Below are positions 13,373-13,758 of a stretch of DNA of 13,758 nt, piece after piece. The notes below the pieces were generated by a model, which was given only the letters and a program-made list of their open reading frames with translations, did not search any database and was not told the origin of the DNA. How positions within the stretch are numbered: position 1 is the first letter of the stretch; the number at the start of each line of letters is the position of its first letter. Origin of the DNA: JBKJVQ01 sp046717125 (GTDB lineage: Bacteria > Pseudomonadota > Alphaproteobacteria > Rhizobiales > Methyloligellaceae); contig JBKJVQ010000158.1 of NCBI GenBank assembly GCA_046717125.1, positions 1 to 13,758 of the forward strand. Direction: 5' to 3'. The position numbers were made by a program, and so were the translations under genes.

Positions 13373-13758
13373 ATGACGATTGATGCGACTTACGAGGCAG
13401 TGACGCGCGAAATCCGCGTGCGGGTAGAGCCGGCTTATCTCGAGGACCGGTCCTCGCCGGAGGACAATTATTATTTCTGGTCCTACACGGTCGAGATCGA
13501 GAATGGCGGGAACGAGCCGGTGCAGCTGCGGTCGCGCATCTGGCGCATCACCGACGCGATGGGACGTGTGCAGATGGTGCGCGGGCCGGGTGTCGTCGGG
13601 CAGGAGCCGGTTATCGAGCCGGGCGAGACGTTCCGCTATACGAGCGGCGTGCCGCTGCCGACGCCGTCGGGCTTCATGACGGGCTCCTATCAGATGGAAA
13701 CCGAAAAGCGCGAAGCCTTCGACGTCGAGATCCCGGCCTTCTCGCTGGACTGCCCGGA
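13373..13758 (+). CDS. apaG: ApaG protein (3' end cut off by the window)
   Basis: The reading frame begins at ATG 13373, 6 bases after AGGGGA (13361-13366), and stays open for 128 codons to the right edge. ApaG proteins are about 125-130 residues, so only the last few residues and the stop should be missing. The product is an all-beta, fibronectin type III-like protein. Family features are YFWSYTVEIENGG, SRIWRITDAMGRVQMVRGPGV, VGQEPVIEPGETFRYTSG and TPSGFMTGSYQM. The fold's biochemical role in bacteria is unsettled; links to Co/Mg sensitivity and Ap4A metabolism are known for the family. The 17-base gap to metZ indicates cotranscription, an arrangement common in rhizobia. Confidence 0.93.
   Translation, partial: MTIDATYEAVTREIRVRVEPAYLEDRSSPEDNYYFWSYTVEIENGGNEPVQLRSRIWRITDAMGRVQMVRGPGVVGQEPVIEPGETFRYTSGVPLPTPSGFMTGSYQMETEKREAFDVEIPAFSLDCP

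Overview
The window is about 13.8 kb of GC-rich DNA from an alphaproteobacterium, most likely a member of the Hyphomicrobiales (Rhizobiales). The reasons are the SAM-II riboswitch in front of metZ, the metZ-apaG pair next to a long-form dCTP deaminase, a RIME-type palindromic repeat, and a DUF4159 plus VWA membrane-protein pair of the kind found downstream of MoxR/DUF58 genes. No rRNA, tRNA, integrase, transposase or CRISPR array is visible.

Layout. Positions 1-3689 (+) hold the end of an operon for two large membrane proteins: a DUF4159 protein cut off by the left edge, and a 696-residue protein with a VWA metal site and a GATase-like domain. Positions 3698-6502 hold single housekeeping genes on alternating strands: a GNAT acetyltransferase (-), the WrbA quinone reductase (+), a Nudix hydrolase (-) and a calcineurin-like phosphoesterase (+). 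Positions 6521-8535 (-) hold a two-gene operon of unrecognised membrane-anchored proteins.

Positions 8536-10759 look like an accessory insert. It has a structured non-coding stretch (8700-9000), a tightly coupled pair of minus-strand genes (9161-10344), and a mosaic of intergenic repeats (10498-10730). The gene pair encodes a small protein with a probable winged-helix fold and a protein resembling those annotated as predicted pPIWI-associating nucleases. The repeats include a near-perfect cruciform. The gene pair is the best candidate for a poorly described defence or conflict cassette.

Positions 10760-13758 return to core metabolism: dCTP deaminase (-), then divergently metZ and apaG (+). 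The metZ leader is unusually layered: a putative promoter, a SAM-II aptamer, a strong intrinsic terminator with a T6 tract, a RIME-like double palindrome, and finally the metZ ribosome binding site, which lies at the edge of the repeat. The simplest reading is that S-adenosylmethionine limits metZ transcription by termination, with the repeat inserted into the leader without breaking expression.

All calls were made by reading the sequence and from memory of protein families; no database search was run.
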